Shown: positions 1-6,909 of the stretch, one piece after another
Position numbering within the stretch: position 1 is the first letter of the stretch
How the letters are laid out: each line of letters starts with the position of its first letter
DNA from: DASPKO01 sp035628055
GTDB taxonomy: Bacteria; Planctomycetota; Phycisphaerae; Phycisphaerales; UBA1924
DNA length: 14,103 nucleotides
Direction of reading: 5' to 3'
Assembly (NCBI GenBank): GCA_035628055.1
Contig: DASPKO010000064.1
Coordinates: 1 to 14,103 of the forward strand
The notes under the pieces: model-generated
What the model saw: the letters and a program-made list of their open reading frames with translations, nothing else
Told to the model about the DNA's origin: nothing
Databases searched by the model: none
Position numbers and translations under genes: made by a program

Positions 1-829
1 AGACCATGCGTCCCAGCCCGGCGTGGGTTCCCAGGAGCGCGGTGTTCAGCCGGGCCAGCGCCGTGCCGGGGCTGACGAGCCGGTAGGGGAGCGGGTCGCC
101 CGCGCGCGAGGGATGCCGCAGGTGCAGGTTGCCGGCGATGAACAGGGTCATAAGCGCGGCCGAGAGCCCGTGCCCCATGGCGTCGGCGAGATAAAACCCC
201 AGGCGGTGCTGGTCGAGCATGGCCAGGTCGTAGATGTCGCCGGAGACAAAGCCGGTGGGGCGGAAGAGCACGGCCGCGTCGATCCCCGCCAGGGTCGGCA
301 ACCCCTGCGGCAGGAACTCGCGCTGCACGTGGGCGGCCAGGAGCAGCTCCTCGTGCAGGCGCTCGATCTCCGCGGACGTGCCGGAGCGGAGCGAGTTGGC
401 CAGGCGCAGCTCGGCCTGCAGCGCCCGCAGGGCCGCCTGACGCCCGAGCAGGCCCTCGAGCAGCCCGGCGAGCCCGGCCGCGTCCGCGCGCACGCCCCGG
501 ACGAAGACCGCTCCCGGGTGCAGCCGGGCCAGCGCCTCGTCGGGCCGGTCCATCAGCATCAGCCCCGGGGTGCCCGCCGCCGCGAGGACGGCGCCCAGGC
601 GGTAGAGGTCCGTGGCCGCAAGCCGCTTGGGGCAGTACGCGACCGCGAGATCGGCTTCGGCGAGCCGCTGCTCACCGGAGTTCGGCGCGATCGCCTCGGC
701 CAGGGGAATGAGCGAGACCTCGGGCGCGCCCCCCTCGAGCCTGACCCTTGAGAAGGCCCGGCCCAGCAGCTCCCGGGCCCGCGCGGTGCCGGGTTCGGTC
801 GCGATCAGGGCCACGCGGGGCGGGCGCAT
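1..829 (-). CDS. SpoIIE/RsbU-type PP2C protein phosphatase with N-terminal receiver-like domain (C-terminus cut by window edge)
   Basis: The visible 276 residues read from an ATG at 829 to the window edge without a stop. Residues 4-110 look like a degenerate receiver-type alpha/beta domain (RVALIATEPGTARARELL at the start). A helical, probably coiled-coil linker follows at about 125-165, and then the start of a PP2C_SIGMA/SpoIIE phosphatase domain (AAHVQREFLP, SGDIYD, YLADAMGHGLSAALMT). Metal-binding aspartates are D198 in GDIYD and D216 in DAMGHG; the last conserved Asp motifs lie outside the window. Family members dephosphorylate serine or threonine on anti-anti-sigma factors or STAS-domain proteins in stress or partner-switching pathways; the substrate here is unknown. 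AGAGGA lies 8 nt before the ATG. An in-frame ATG at 907 would add 26 Arg/Gly/Pro-rich residues and is less likely. It lies 107 nt downstream of the DUF192 gene on the same strand. Confidence 0.88.
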   Translation of the reverse strand, partial: MRPPRVALIATEPGTARARELLGRAFSRVRLEGGAPEVSLIPLAEAIAPNSGEQRLAEADLAVAYCPKRLAATDLYRLGAVLAAAGTPGLMLMDRPDEALARLHPGAVFVRGVRADAAGLAGLLEGLLGRQAALRALQAELRLANSLRSGTSAEIERLHEELLLAAHVQREFLPQGLPTLAGIDAAVLFRPTGFVSGDIYDLAMLDQHRLGFYLADAMGHGLSAALMTLFIAGNLHLRHPSRAGDPLPYRLVSPGTALARLNTALLGTHAGLGRMV

Positions 830-936
830 GCGGTCCGTCCTCTGGCGCGGCCCGCGGCCGGCCGGCCCGCCCGCGGCGCGCACGGGCACACGCCCCGGGC
901 GATCCATCGCGGGGGCCTTCGGGGGAGCGGATCGGC

Positions 937-1458
937 CTACTTGGCCAGCTTCTTGAGGCCGGCGGCGTCGAGCTCCACCAGATCGCCCGGGGCCACCTTC
1001 AGGGCCCGGATCGAACCGCCCTTGAGCTCGATGACGAACTGGGCGGGGTAGCGGCTCGGGTACTTCTTCAGGCGGGCCTCGTACGACTCGCTGAGCTCGC
1101 CGGGCTTGCCCTCACCGGGCCCGCGCGGAGGATCGGGCTGCATCTCGTGGGTGGTGAGGACCCGGCCGCCCCCGTCCAGGTAGAGAATGTCGATCGGGAT
1201 CCGGCAGTCGCGCATCACGAAGTTCTGCACAGCGGGGAAGGGGAAAACAAAGAGCATCCCGCCGTCATCCTCGATGTGATCACGCCCGCTGAGCCCCTGG
1301 AAGCGCTTGGCGTCCGTGTCGGCGATCTCGAGGAAGAAGGTCTTGCCGGAGACCTTGACGGGGGCGACGCCCGCGGCGGCCTTTTCGTCGCATCCTCCGA
1401 GCAGGGCCGGAACCAGGCCGATAACCAGCACCGCTAGCGCGCGCACGATCTGAGCCAT
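937..1458 (-). CDS. DUF192 (UPF0127) family lipoprotein
   Basis: This 173-residue protein has a short hydrophobic signal ending in a lipobox (L20-G-G-C23), so it is probably an exported, lipid-anchored protein. The DUF192 core spans about 35-170: RFQGLSGRDHIEDDGGMLF (52-70), then VQNFVMRDCRIPIDILYLD (77-95), and a C-terminal PGDLVEL segment. DUF192 proteins are small secreted beta-rich proteins without an established biochemical activity. Between the two halves of the domain sits a charged insert (about 107-135: PRGPGEGKPGELSESYEARL and following) that makes it longer than many homologues. The usual MKNT is MRDC here. The ATG has AGGA 8 nt upstream and lies inside the end of gluQ (25-nt overlap), so the two are probably translationally coupled. 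Family assignment is firm; function is unknown. Confidence 0.85.
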   Translation of the reverse strand: MAQIVRALAVLVIGLVPALLGGCDEKAAAGVAPVKVSGKTFFLEIADTDAKRFQGLSGRDHIEDDGGMLFVFPFPAVQNFVMRDCRIPIDILYLDGGGRVLTTHEMQPDPPRGPGEGKPGELSESYEARLKKYPSRYPAQFVIELKGGSIRALKVAPGDLVELDAAGLKKLAK

Positions 1459-2438
1459 TGATCATCCTCGGGGCGGAACACCACCGGTTCGCGCGGGATG
1501 CTATCCGGGAGGAGACGGCCCACGAACTCGGCCGGGCTCATCGGGGCGGGGGCCTCCCGCGGGAGCACCCCCGACCAGGCGGCGACGAGCCCGACGAACG
1601 CTTCGGCGGGCACGCCCAGCGCGCGGTAGTGATCGACGCGCGTGTCGCCGTGCCGCTTGGCGAGCCGCCGCCCGTCGGGCCCGACCACCAGGGGGAGGTG
1701 GAGGTAGCCGGGCTCCGGACGAAGGTCGAGCGCGCGAGAGAGCAGGAGCTGGCGCGCGGCGGAGTCGAGCAGGTCGTCGCCGCGGACGACGTCGGTAACG
1801 TGCTGGCGGTGATCGTCGACCACCACGGCGAGCTGGTAGGAGGGGAGGCCGCGCTTGGTCCAGAGGACGAAGTCGCCGACGAGACGGCCGACGTCGAAGG
1901 TGCGGGCGCCCACGAAGGCGTCGTGGACGGTAACCGCGGCGTCGGGAACCGCGAAGCGCCAGTTCGTGCCCTCGGGGCCGGCGGCGGCCTGGGCGGCGTC
2001 GAAGTCCCGTGGCCGCATCGGCGGGCGGAGCTCGCGGGGGAAGGGGACGTCGTGGGCGCCCTCCTGGGGCGCCGAGGCGGCCAGCTCGATCTGTGCCCGC
2101 GTGAGCGTGCAGGGATAGGCCAGGCCCGCGGCGGCGAGGCGGCGCAGCGCCTCCCGGCACGGCCCGATGTCTCGCGACTGGAGGTGATAGCCGCCCCCCT
2201 CGGGCTCGTCCCAGTCGATGCCGAGCCAGGCCAGGGTGCCGGCGAGCGCGTCCGCCTGGCCGGGTCGGACGCGGGGCGTGTCGAGGTCCTCGATCCGCAT
2301 CACGACGCGCCAGCCGCGGGCGCGGGCCAGGGCCCACGTGATCAGGAGCGTGCGCACATTGCCGAGGTGCAGCGCTCCCGTGGGCGAGGGCGCCAGGCGT
2401 GTGGTGCGGCGGGGCGCGGGCGGCTCGGGACCGGGCAC
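1434..2438 (-). CDS. gluQ: glutamyl-Q tRNA(Asp) synthetase
   Basis: GluQRS is a truncated glutamyl-tRNA synthetase lacking the anticodon-binding half. It activates glutamate and attaches it to queuosine at the wobble position of tRNA-Asp. The class I signatures are clear: RLAPSPTGALHLGN (HIGH-like HLGN at 24-27), MRIEDLDTPR (47-56) and the KMSKS-equivalent LAKRHGD (K261). At 334 residues it lacks a C-terminal anticodon domain, which separates it from GltX. The usual zinc site (C-x-C...Y-x3-C) is mostly gone: only C110 remains in YPCTLTRA, and the Y/C pair reads FPREL. The start chosen is GTG at 2438, the only ordinary start close to the conserved N-terminus. There is no clear ribosome binding site, but TATCGT lies 8 nt upstream, so a leaderless mRNA is possible. 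It is transcribed divergently from the dehydratase gene, with about 80 nt between starts. Confidence 0.88.
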   Translation of the reverse strand: MPGPEPPAPRRTTRLAPSPTGALHLGNVRTLLITWALARARGWRVVMRIEDLDTPRVRPGQADALAGTLAWLGIDWDEPEGGGYHLQSRDIGPCREALRRLAAAGLAYPCTLTRAQIELAASAPQEGAHDVPFPRELRPPMRPRDFDAAQAAAGPEGTNWRFAVPDAAVTVHDAFVGARTFDVGRLVGDFVLWTKRGLPSYQLAVVVDDHRQHVTDVVRGDDLLDSAARQLLLSRALDLRPEPGYLHLPLVVGPDGRRLAKRHGDTRVDHYRALGVPAEAFVGLVAAWSGVLPREAPAPMSPAEFVGRLLPDSIPREPVVFRPEDDQWLRSCAR

Positions 2439-2446
2439 GGTCTCGC

Positions 2447-2452
2447 ACGATA
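2447..2452 (-). promoter_or_regulatory. candidate -10 box (TATCGT) for a leaderless gluQ mRNA
   Basis: TATCGT on the minus strand ends 8 nt before the GTG start of gluQ, and no Shine-Dalgarno sequence is present in between. A TANNNT box at this distance is the layout of leaderless transcripts in several high-GC phyla. No convincing -35 is seen. On the opposite strand TACACT (2451-2456) overlaps it and could serve the divergent dehydratase gene. Confidence 0.3.
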
Positions 2453-2519
2453 CACTCTCCCGGGACCACGGGGGGCACGTGCGCGGCCGAAGCGCGGCGC
2501 ACGGCGACCGGAGTCGTGC

Positions 2520-2834
2520 ATGCCAGTCGACAAACTCAGCGAAGCCCAGGTCGAGTCCCAGCTCATGTCCCACCCGGAGTGGTCCGAGGCGGGCGGCGCG
2601 CTGCAGCGGACCTACCAGTTCAGGAACTTCGCGGAGGCGATGGCGTTCGTGAACAAGGTGGCCGCCGCGGCGGAGCGCTCGAACCACCACCCGGACATCC
2701 TGGTGCGCTACAACAAGGTGACGCTGACGCTCTCGACGCACGACGCCGGGGGGATCACGCTCAAGGACTTCGAGCTGGCGGGCGTCGTCGACGCGTGCGC
2801 GCCCTGCACGGGCACGCCGGGGACGCGCCCATGA
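2520..2834 (+). CDS. pterin-4a-carbinolamine dehydratase
   Basis: This 104-residue cytosolic enzyme (PhhB/PCD family) dehydrates 4a-hydroxytetrahydropterin, recycling the pterin cofactor of aromatic amino acid hydroxylases; some bacterial members act in molybdopterin or folate-related roles instead. The family signature is complete: E52-R-S-N-H56-H57-P58, Y64, H74 and D83 (ERSNHHPDILVRY...THDAGGITLKD). The length matches the family. GGAG sits 6 nt before the ATG. A C-terminal extension of about 12 residues (CAPCTGTPGTRP) goes beyond the usual end and overlaps the next start (ATGA, 4 nt), so translation of the peptidase downstream is probably coupled. No aromatic hydroxylase gene lies in the window, so the physiological substrate is not shown by context. 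Confidence 0.92.
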   Translation: MPVDKLSEAQVESQLMSHPEWSEAGGALQRTYQFRNFAEAMAFVNKVAAAAERSNHHPDILVRYNKVTLTLSTHDAGGITLKDFELAGVVDACAPCTGTPGTRP

Positions 2835-5230
2835 CCCGGCGCCGCGCACCGCGGGTGTCGCCCGGGTGCTGGCGGTCGGTCGCCGCGGGGGGGCTCGCGG
2901 TCCTGGCGGTCGTGCCGGTCCTGACGGTCACGGCGCTCACGGCCCCGGCCCGCGCGCAGGCCGAGCCGCCCCCGGCCGTTGTCGCATCCGCACCGCGGGC
3001 GGGCGCGCCGGAGAACGTGGCCGACCCGGACTTCCTGCGCCGCTACGCCGAGACCTTCCGTTTCACGCTGGGCCAGCCGCGTGGCATCCGCTTGACCCCT
3101 GGCGGTGAGGCGGTGCTCTTCCTGCGCTCGGGCCCCCGAAGCTTCGTGCAGGACCTCTATGAGCTGGACGTCGCGACGGGGCAGGAGCGGGTCCTCCTGA
3201 CCGCGGGCGACCTGCTCGGGGGCGGCGAGGAGAGGCTGACGCCGGAGGAGCTGGCCCGGCGCGAGCGAATGCGGCTGGCCTCCCGGGGGATCGTCTCGTT
3301 CTCCCTCTCGGAGGACGGAACCCAACTCCTGGTGCCGCTCTCGGGGCGGCTCTTCGTGGTCGAGCGCTCCACGGGCGCCCGGCGTGAGCTGGTCAGCCAC
3401 CGGGGATTCCCCATCGATCCGTCCCTCTCGCCCGATGGCTCCATGGTGGCCGCGGTCCGGGAGGGCGAGGTCTACGTCACCGACCTGCGGTCAGGCCGGG
3501 AGTGGGCGGTGACCAGCGGGTCGACCGTGGGTTCCGGCGGGACGATCAGCAACGGCCTGGCCGAGTTCATCGCCCAAGAGGAGATGGGGCGGTTTCACGG
3601 CTACTGGTGGTCGCCGGACTCGCGGAAGATGTGCTTTCAGCAGACGGACACGGCCGGGCTGGAGGTTTTCCACATCGCCGATCCGGTGAATCCGGACAAG
3701 GAGCCGCAGAGCTGGCCCTATCCGCGGCCGGGAAAGGCCAACGCGCGGGTGAGGCTCGCGGTGGTGGACCTGGCGGGGGGCGGGACCGACTCTGACGTGC
3801 CGGCCCCCGAGCCGGTCTGGGTGCGCTGGGACGACCAGGGCTATCCGTACCTTGCCAAGGTGGACTGGCAGGAGGGGGGCCCGCTCACGCTCCTGGTCCA
3901 GAACCGCGAGCAGACCGAGCAGGTCCTGCTGGCGGTGGACGACCGGACGGGCGAGACCAGCCCGCTTGTGCGCGAGCGCGACGAGGCGTGGCTCAACATC
4001 CAGGACACCGTCCCCAAGTGGCTCAAGGACGGGAGCGGGTTCCTGTGGATCACCGAGGCCAACGGGGCGCCGGAACTGGAGCTCCGCGGCCGCGATGGGA
4101 AGCTGGTGCGCTCGCTCACCGGGCCGCGGCCGGGCCTCTATGGGCTGGCCCACCTGGAGGAGACGGGCCGCTTCGCGCACGTGAGCCTGACCGCCGACCC
4201 CACGCAGCGCCACGTGTGGCGCGTGCCGGTCAGGAGCGAGGACGGGGCCCCGGCGGCGATCACGCACGGGGAAGGGCATCACAGCGTGGTCTTCGCCGAG
4301 AAGGGCCCCGCGCGGGTCTGGGCGCACACGCCGCGCGACGGCGACCCGGAGTGGACGGTCTTCCCCGGCGGTGAGGGCGAGCCGCGACAGATCCGGTCGG
4401 TCGCCGAGCGGCCGGGCTTCCGTCCCAAACTCGAGCTGACGACGGTGGGGTCGGCCGGCTTTCACGCGGCTCTGATCCGCCCGCGGAACTTCGAGGAGGG
4501 GCGCCGCTACCCCGTGATCGCGAGCGTGTACGCCGGGCCCGGCTCGCAGACGGTGAACGCGGTCGGGCGGGGCTACCTGCTCCACCAGTGGATGGCCGAC
4601 CACGGATTCATCGTCCTGCTGCTGGACGGGCGGGGCACGCCCGGGCGGGGGCACGACTGGGAGCGCGCGGTCAAGGGCAACCTGATCAACGTGCCGCTGG
4701 AGGACCAGGTGGCCGGGCTGCGCGCCCTGGGCGACAAGTACCCGGAACTCGACCTCGAGCGCGTCGGCGTATATGGCTGGTCGTTCGGCGGGTACTTCTC
4801 GGCGATGGCGGCGATGCGCCGGCCCGACGTGTACCGGGCGGGCGTGGCGGGGGCGCCGGTCTGCGACTGGCTGGATTACGACACCCACTACACCGAGCGC
4901 TACATGGGCCTGCCCGAGGCCAATCCGGACGGGTACATGGCCTCGAGCGTCCTGACCTACTGCCCGCAGCTCATCGTGCCGCTGATGATCATCCACGGCA
5001 CGGCGGACGACAACGTGTACTTCATGCACTCGCTGAAGATGACCGGCGAGCTGTTCCGCGCGGGGCGGCGCTTCGAGTTCCTCCCCCTCGCGGGCCTTAC
5101 CCACATGGTGCCCGACCCTCTGGTGACCGAGCGGTTGTACGGGCGGATCATGGAGTTCTTCGAGCGGAGCCTCGCGGCCGAGCCGATGGGCGGGGGGGCG
5201 GAGCGGGCAGGAGGGAGTGGTGGCCGTTAG
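2831..5230 (+). CDS. exported dipeptidyl peptidase IV-type serine peptidase (family S9)
   Basis: This 799-residue peptidase probably removes X-Pro or X-Ala dipeptides from peptide N-termini outside the cytoplasm. Residues 1-44 form a signal peptide: RRR at 3-5, a hydrophobic core at 17-37, and a cleavage site after ARA or ARAQA (42/44). Residues about 60-510 are the DPP-IV N-terminal beta-propeller. They include the paired glutamates E250-E251 in AQEEMGRFHGYWWSPD, which bind the substrate amino terminus and mark the DPP-IV branch. Residues about 530-780 form the alpha/beta hydrolase domain with S651 (GWSFGGY), D726 (HGTADDN) and H758 (GLTHMV); the spacing closely matches human DPP-IV. The last ~20 residues are a Gly-rich tail. 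The ATG overlaps the dehydratase stop by 4 nt. Exact substrate range is inferred from the family. Confidence 0.93.
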   Translation: MTRRRAPRVSPGCWRSVAAGGLAVLAVVPVLTVTALTAPARAQAEPPPAVVASAPRAGAPENVADPDFLRRYAETFRFTLGQPRGIRLTPGGEAVLFLRSGPRSFVQDLYELDVATGQERVLLTAGDLLGGGEERLTPEELARRERMRLASRGIVSFSLSEDGTQLLVPLSGRLFVVERSTGARRELVSHRGFPIDPSLSPDGSMVAAVREGEVYVTDLRSGREWAVTSGSTVGSGGTISNGLAEFIAQEEMGRFHGYWWSPDSRKMCFQQTDTAGLEVFHIADPVNPDKEPQSWPYPRPGKANARVRLAVVDLAGGGTDSDVPAPEPVWVRWDDQGYPYLAKVDWQEGGPLTLLVQNREQTEQVLLAVDDRTGETSPLVRERDEAWLNIQDTVPKWLKDGSGFLWITEANGAPELELRGRDGKLVRSLTGPRPGLYGLAHLEETGRFAHVSLTADPTQRHVWRVPVRSEDGAPAAITHGEGHHSVVFAEKGPARVWAHTPRDGDPEWTVFPGGEGEPRQIRSVAERPGFRPKLELTTVGSAGFHAALIRPRNFEEGRRYPVIASVYAGPGSQTVNAVGRGYLLHQWMADHGFIVLLLDGRGTPGRGHDWERAVKGNLINVPLEDQVAGLRALGDKYPELDLERVGVYGWSFGGYFSAMAAMRRPDVYRAGVAGAPVCDWLDYDTHYTERYMGLPEANPDGYMASSVLTYCPQLIVPLMIIHGTADDNVYFMHSLKMTGELFRAGRRFEFLPLAGLTHMVPDPLVTERLYGRIMEFFERSLAAEPMGGGAERAGGSGGR

Positions 5231-5281
5231 CAAACCGCCCAGCCACGAAGCGGGCACACTCCCGGTAGGCGGGGGCTGAGC

Positions 5282-5306
5282 TTTCGCCCACGCTAAGTGG
5301 ACGAAA
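5282..5306 (+). repeat. hairpin abutting the DUF3309 ribosome binding site
   Basis: TTTCGCCCAC (5282-5291) pairs with GTGGACGAAA (5297-5306) around a 5-nt GCTAA loop; there is one mismatch in ten pairs. The right arm runs into the AAAGGAG ribosome binding site (5304-5310). No U-tract follows, so it is not an obvious terminator for the peptidase gene. It could influence translation of the small protein or be a chance hairpin. Confidence 0.45.
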
Positions 5307-5316
5307 GGAGCCTCAC

Positions 5317-5475
5317 ATGTCCCTCGGGCTCATCCTCTTGATCGTGCTGCTCGTCCTGCTCATCGGATCGATACCGGTCTACCCGTACAGCCGCAACTGG
5401 GGCTACGCCCCGGGCGGCGTGCTTGGGCTCATCCTGGTGATCGTGCTCATCCTGGTGTTGATGGGTCGCATCTGA
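5317..5475 (+). CDS. small two-segment hydrophobic protein, DUF3309 type
   Basis: This 52-residue protein starts MSLGLILLIVLLVLLIGSIP. It has two hydrophobic segments (about 2-18 and 33-49) separated by a polar turn, PVYPYSRNWGYAPGG, and ends LMGRI. This arrangement (hydrophobic helix, Pro/Tyr/Trp turn with SRxWGY, glycine-rich second helix, LGRI-like end) matches what I remember of DUF3309, tiny bacterial membrane proteins without known function. Support for real coding is strong: a near-perfect AAAGGAG lies 6 nt before the ATG. The gene stands 86 nt after the DPP-IV stop and may share its transcript or have its own promoter. It is convergent with the gene at 5511-5789. Confidence 0.85.
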   Translation: MSLGLILLIVLLVLLIGSIPVYPYSRNWGYAPGGVLGLILVIVLILVLMGRI

Positions 5476-5510
5476 TCCGGGCGGCGCCCTTTCAGCGGTC
5501 GCGAGTCGGA

Positions 5511-5789
5511 TCAGGGCTTGCCGGAGCCGACGACGGAACCGACCAGAGTGGCCAGGGCGGCGACGTCGCGCGTCTGCACCACCTTGGCGGTGCGCTCCGG
5601 CGGGGCGCCTGCCTTGGCGAGCCACTCGGCGGCGTTCCTCCAGAGGCGATCCCGGGTCTTCTCCTCGGTGGCGAGAGCGAGATCGGAGACGATCTCCTGG
5701 AGGCGGGCGCCGGTGCGCGCGTCGGCGAACTGGTAGTGCCGGCGGACGATCCCCTGCTGGTGCTTGGAGAGGTATTGACCCTTGGCCAT
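5511..5789 (-). CDS. small conserved-looking protein of unknown function (92 aa)
   Basis: The product is a soluble, mostly helical, Arg/Lys/Ala-rich protein beginning MAKGQYLSKHQQGIVRRHYQ. It has no signal peptide, membrane segment or catalytic motif that I can name. I recall similar N-termini in small proteins from Planctomycetota, but cannot assign a family or function. Coding is supported by a good ribosome binding site (CAGGAGA, 7 nt before the ATG) and by codon positions rich in G/C at the third base. It stands alone on the minus strand, convergent with the DUF3309 gene (35 nt between stops) and divergent from the tRNA-Ser gene (about 97 nt upstream). A strong terminator between the two convergent stops is not visible. 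Confidence 0.72.
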   Translation of the reverse strand: MAKGQYLSKHQQGIVRRHYQFADARTGARLQEIVSDLALATEEKTRDRLWRNAAEWLAKAGAPPERTAKVVQTRDVAALATLVGSVVGSGKP

Positions 5790-5847
5790 CGGCGCGTCTC
5801 CTGAGAGGCCCGAGCGTAGCGTGGCGGGCGCGGCGGGCGGCGCGCGG

Positions 5848-5876
5848 TTGACTCGGCAGCCGGCGGTGCGACGATT
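5848..5876 (+). promoter_or_regulatory. candidate sigma70-type promoter of tRNA-Ser
   Basis: TTGACT (5848-5853) is followed after 17 nt by ACGATT (5871-5876). The -35 is close to consensus and the -10 is weak. The mature tRNA 5' end is 10 nt downstream of the -10, a sensible position for a short-leader stable RNA promoter. Confidence 0.5.
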
Positions 5877-5886
5877 GGGGGTCGCC

Positions 5887-5978
5887 GGAGAGATGGCCGA
5901 GCGGCTGAAGGCGACGGTTTGCTAAACCGTTATACGGGGTATCACCCTGTATCGAGGGTTCGAATCCCTCTCTCTCCG
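5887..5978 (+). tRNA. tRNA-Ser (anticodon GCU)
   Basis: This is a 92-nt class II tRNA. The acceptor stem is GGAGAGA (5887-5893) with TCTCTCC (5971-5977), seven perfect pairs, and discriminator G5978. The anticodon stem ACGGT/ACCGT encloses TTGCTAA with anticodon GCT at 5921-5923, reading AGC/AGU serine codons. The long variable arm forms a 7-pair stem TACGGGG/CCCTGTA (one G-U), typical of serine tRNAs. The T arm is GAGGG-TTCGAAT-CCCTC (5954-5970). CCA is not encoded, so the 3' end must be added by the CCA-adding enzyme. Confidence 0.97.
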
Positions 5979-5994
5979 CTTGTTTGCTGGTGTC

Positions 5995-6029
5995 GAAGCC
6001 GCGGCCGATGTCGGTCGCGGCTTCTTTTT
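5995..6029 (+). terminator. intrinsic terminator downstream of tRNA-Ser
   Basis: A 13-pair stem, GAAGCCGCGGCCG (5995-6007) with CGGTCGCGGCTTC (6012-6024), contains one G-U and closes a 4-nt loop. It is followed directly by TTTTT (6025-6029). It lies 17 nt after the tRNA 3' end and makes the tRNA a separate transcription unit. Confidence 0.88.
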
Positions 6030-6251
6030 GAGGTTGGCTCCGTTGTGATGGCGGGCCGGTCGCGGCGATGCGTGGCCCGGATCACGCGCGCCGCTTGGCC
6101 GCCCCAGCCGCGTAGTTGTTCCACTCGAATCCCGATACCGGTGGCACGGCGGTTCCTGCACGATTTGGGGCTCGCGCCCGCGCGCGGGGCGCGTCGGCTC
6201 GGAGAGTCGGCGCGGTCGGCGAACGCATCACCATTCCCGAGGAGTCGCCAC

Positions 6252-6872
6252 ATGCCCCAGTCAGGATGGACCGCCAAGGACGAGAGGATGTACGAGCACA
6301 TCAAGTCGTCGGGGAAGGAGCGCGGGATGGGGACGGCGCAGGCCAAGCGCATGGCCGCCGCCACGGTGAACGAGCACCGCGAGGACCAGGGGCGGACCAA
6401 GGAGCAGCGCCGCGGTGGGGGCGGCGAGCAGGACGACGCGCGCGATGACGCGGGCGGCAAGCGCCGGCGGGCATCGTCGCGCCGGGCGGGTGGTCCACGC
6501 GGGGGCACCGGGAGCGGGCGGGCCGCCGGCTCCGCGGGGTCGCGGGCGCGCTCATCGTCTTCGTCGCGCGGGTCCTCGTCGGCCTCCGCGCGCCGGGGCG
6601 GGACCGGCTCGCGCGCGGGAAGCTCGGCCCGGTCGGGCGGCGGCGGGTCGCGCTCGGGCGGCGTCGGCCGGAGTGGCGGGTCGCGCGGGTCGTCGGCGCG
6701 CGGGAGCTCCGCCTCGCGCGGCTCAAAAAGCGGGGCGAGCGGGAGCGGGAGGGGCGCCCGCAACCCCGCGGCGAACCTCTCGCACGCCGACCGCGTCCGC
6801 GGGGGCGAGCGCTCGGCGCGGGTCCAGGAGCGCGACGGGCAGGGCCAGTTCGCCGGGCGCTCGGACGACTGA
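6252..6872 (+). CDS. basic protein with conserved N-terminal helix motif and long Gly/Ser/Arg-rich tail
   Basis: This is a 206-residue protein. Residues 7-55 (KDERMYEHIKSSGKERG... AKRMAAATVNEHR) resemble the N-terminus of small bacterial proteins often annotated as plasmid stabilization proteins, whose role is not established. Residues about 55-175 are low-complexity Gly/Ser/Arg/Ala sequence, surely disordered. The last 36 residues (ANLSHADRVRGG ERSARVQERD GQGQFAG) look like a short conserved tail. The ATG is supported by GAGGAG 7 nt upstream, and no better start exists. The phosphoesterase ORF begins right after its stop, in the +1 frame. A nucleic-acid-binding role is an inference from charge and neighbour only. 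The true reading frame in the low-complexity middle is supported mainly by the sensible ends on both sides. Confidence 0.65.
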   Translation: MPQSGWTAKDERMYEHIKSSGKERGMGTAQAKRMAAATVNEHREDQGRTKEQRRGGGGEQDDARDDAGGKRRRASSRRAGGPRGGTGSGRAAGSAGSRARSSSSSRGSSSASARRGGTGSRAGSSARSGGGGSRSGGVGRSGGSRGSSARGSSASRGSKSGASGSGRGARNPAANLSHADRVRGGERSARVQERDGQGQFAGRSDD

Positions 6873-6909
6873 GCGCCGGGCCGTCAGTCCCAGCAAGGTC
6901 AAGCGGTCG

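Noticed and set aside
23..751. A 242-codon plus-strand frame at the left edge
   Set aside because: It is antisense to the phosphatase gene, whose minus-strand frame shows clear PP2C/SpoIIE motifs.
5479..5492. Short GGGC-ggc-GCCC hairpin followed by TTT after the DUF3309 stop
   Set aside because: A stem of four pairs and three T residues is too weak to call a terminator in such GC-rich DNA.
5922..6763. Minus-strand open frames crossing the tRNA-Ser gene, giving peptides such as RERDSNPRY and GERGIRTLDTG
   Set aside because: These are the well-known spurious antisense translations of tRNA-Ser genes; the tRNA fold is perfect, and the rest of the frames is shadow of the basic protein gene.
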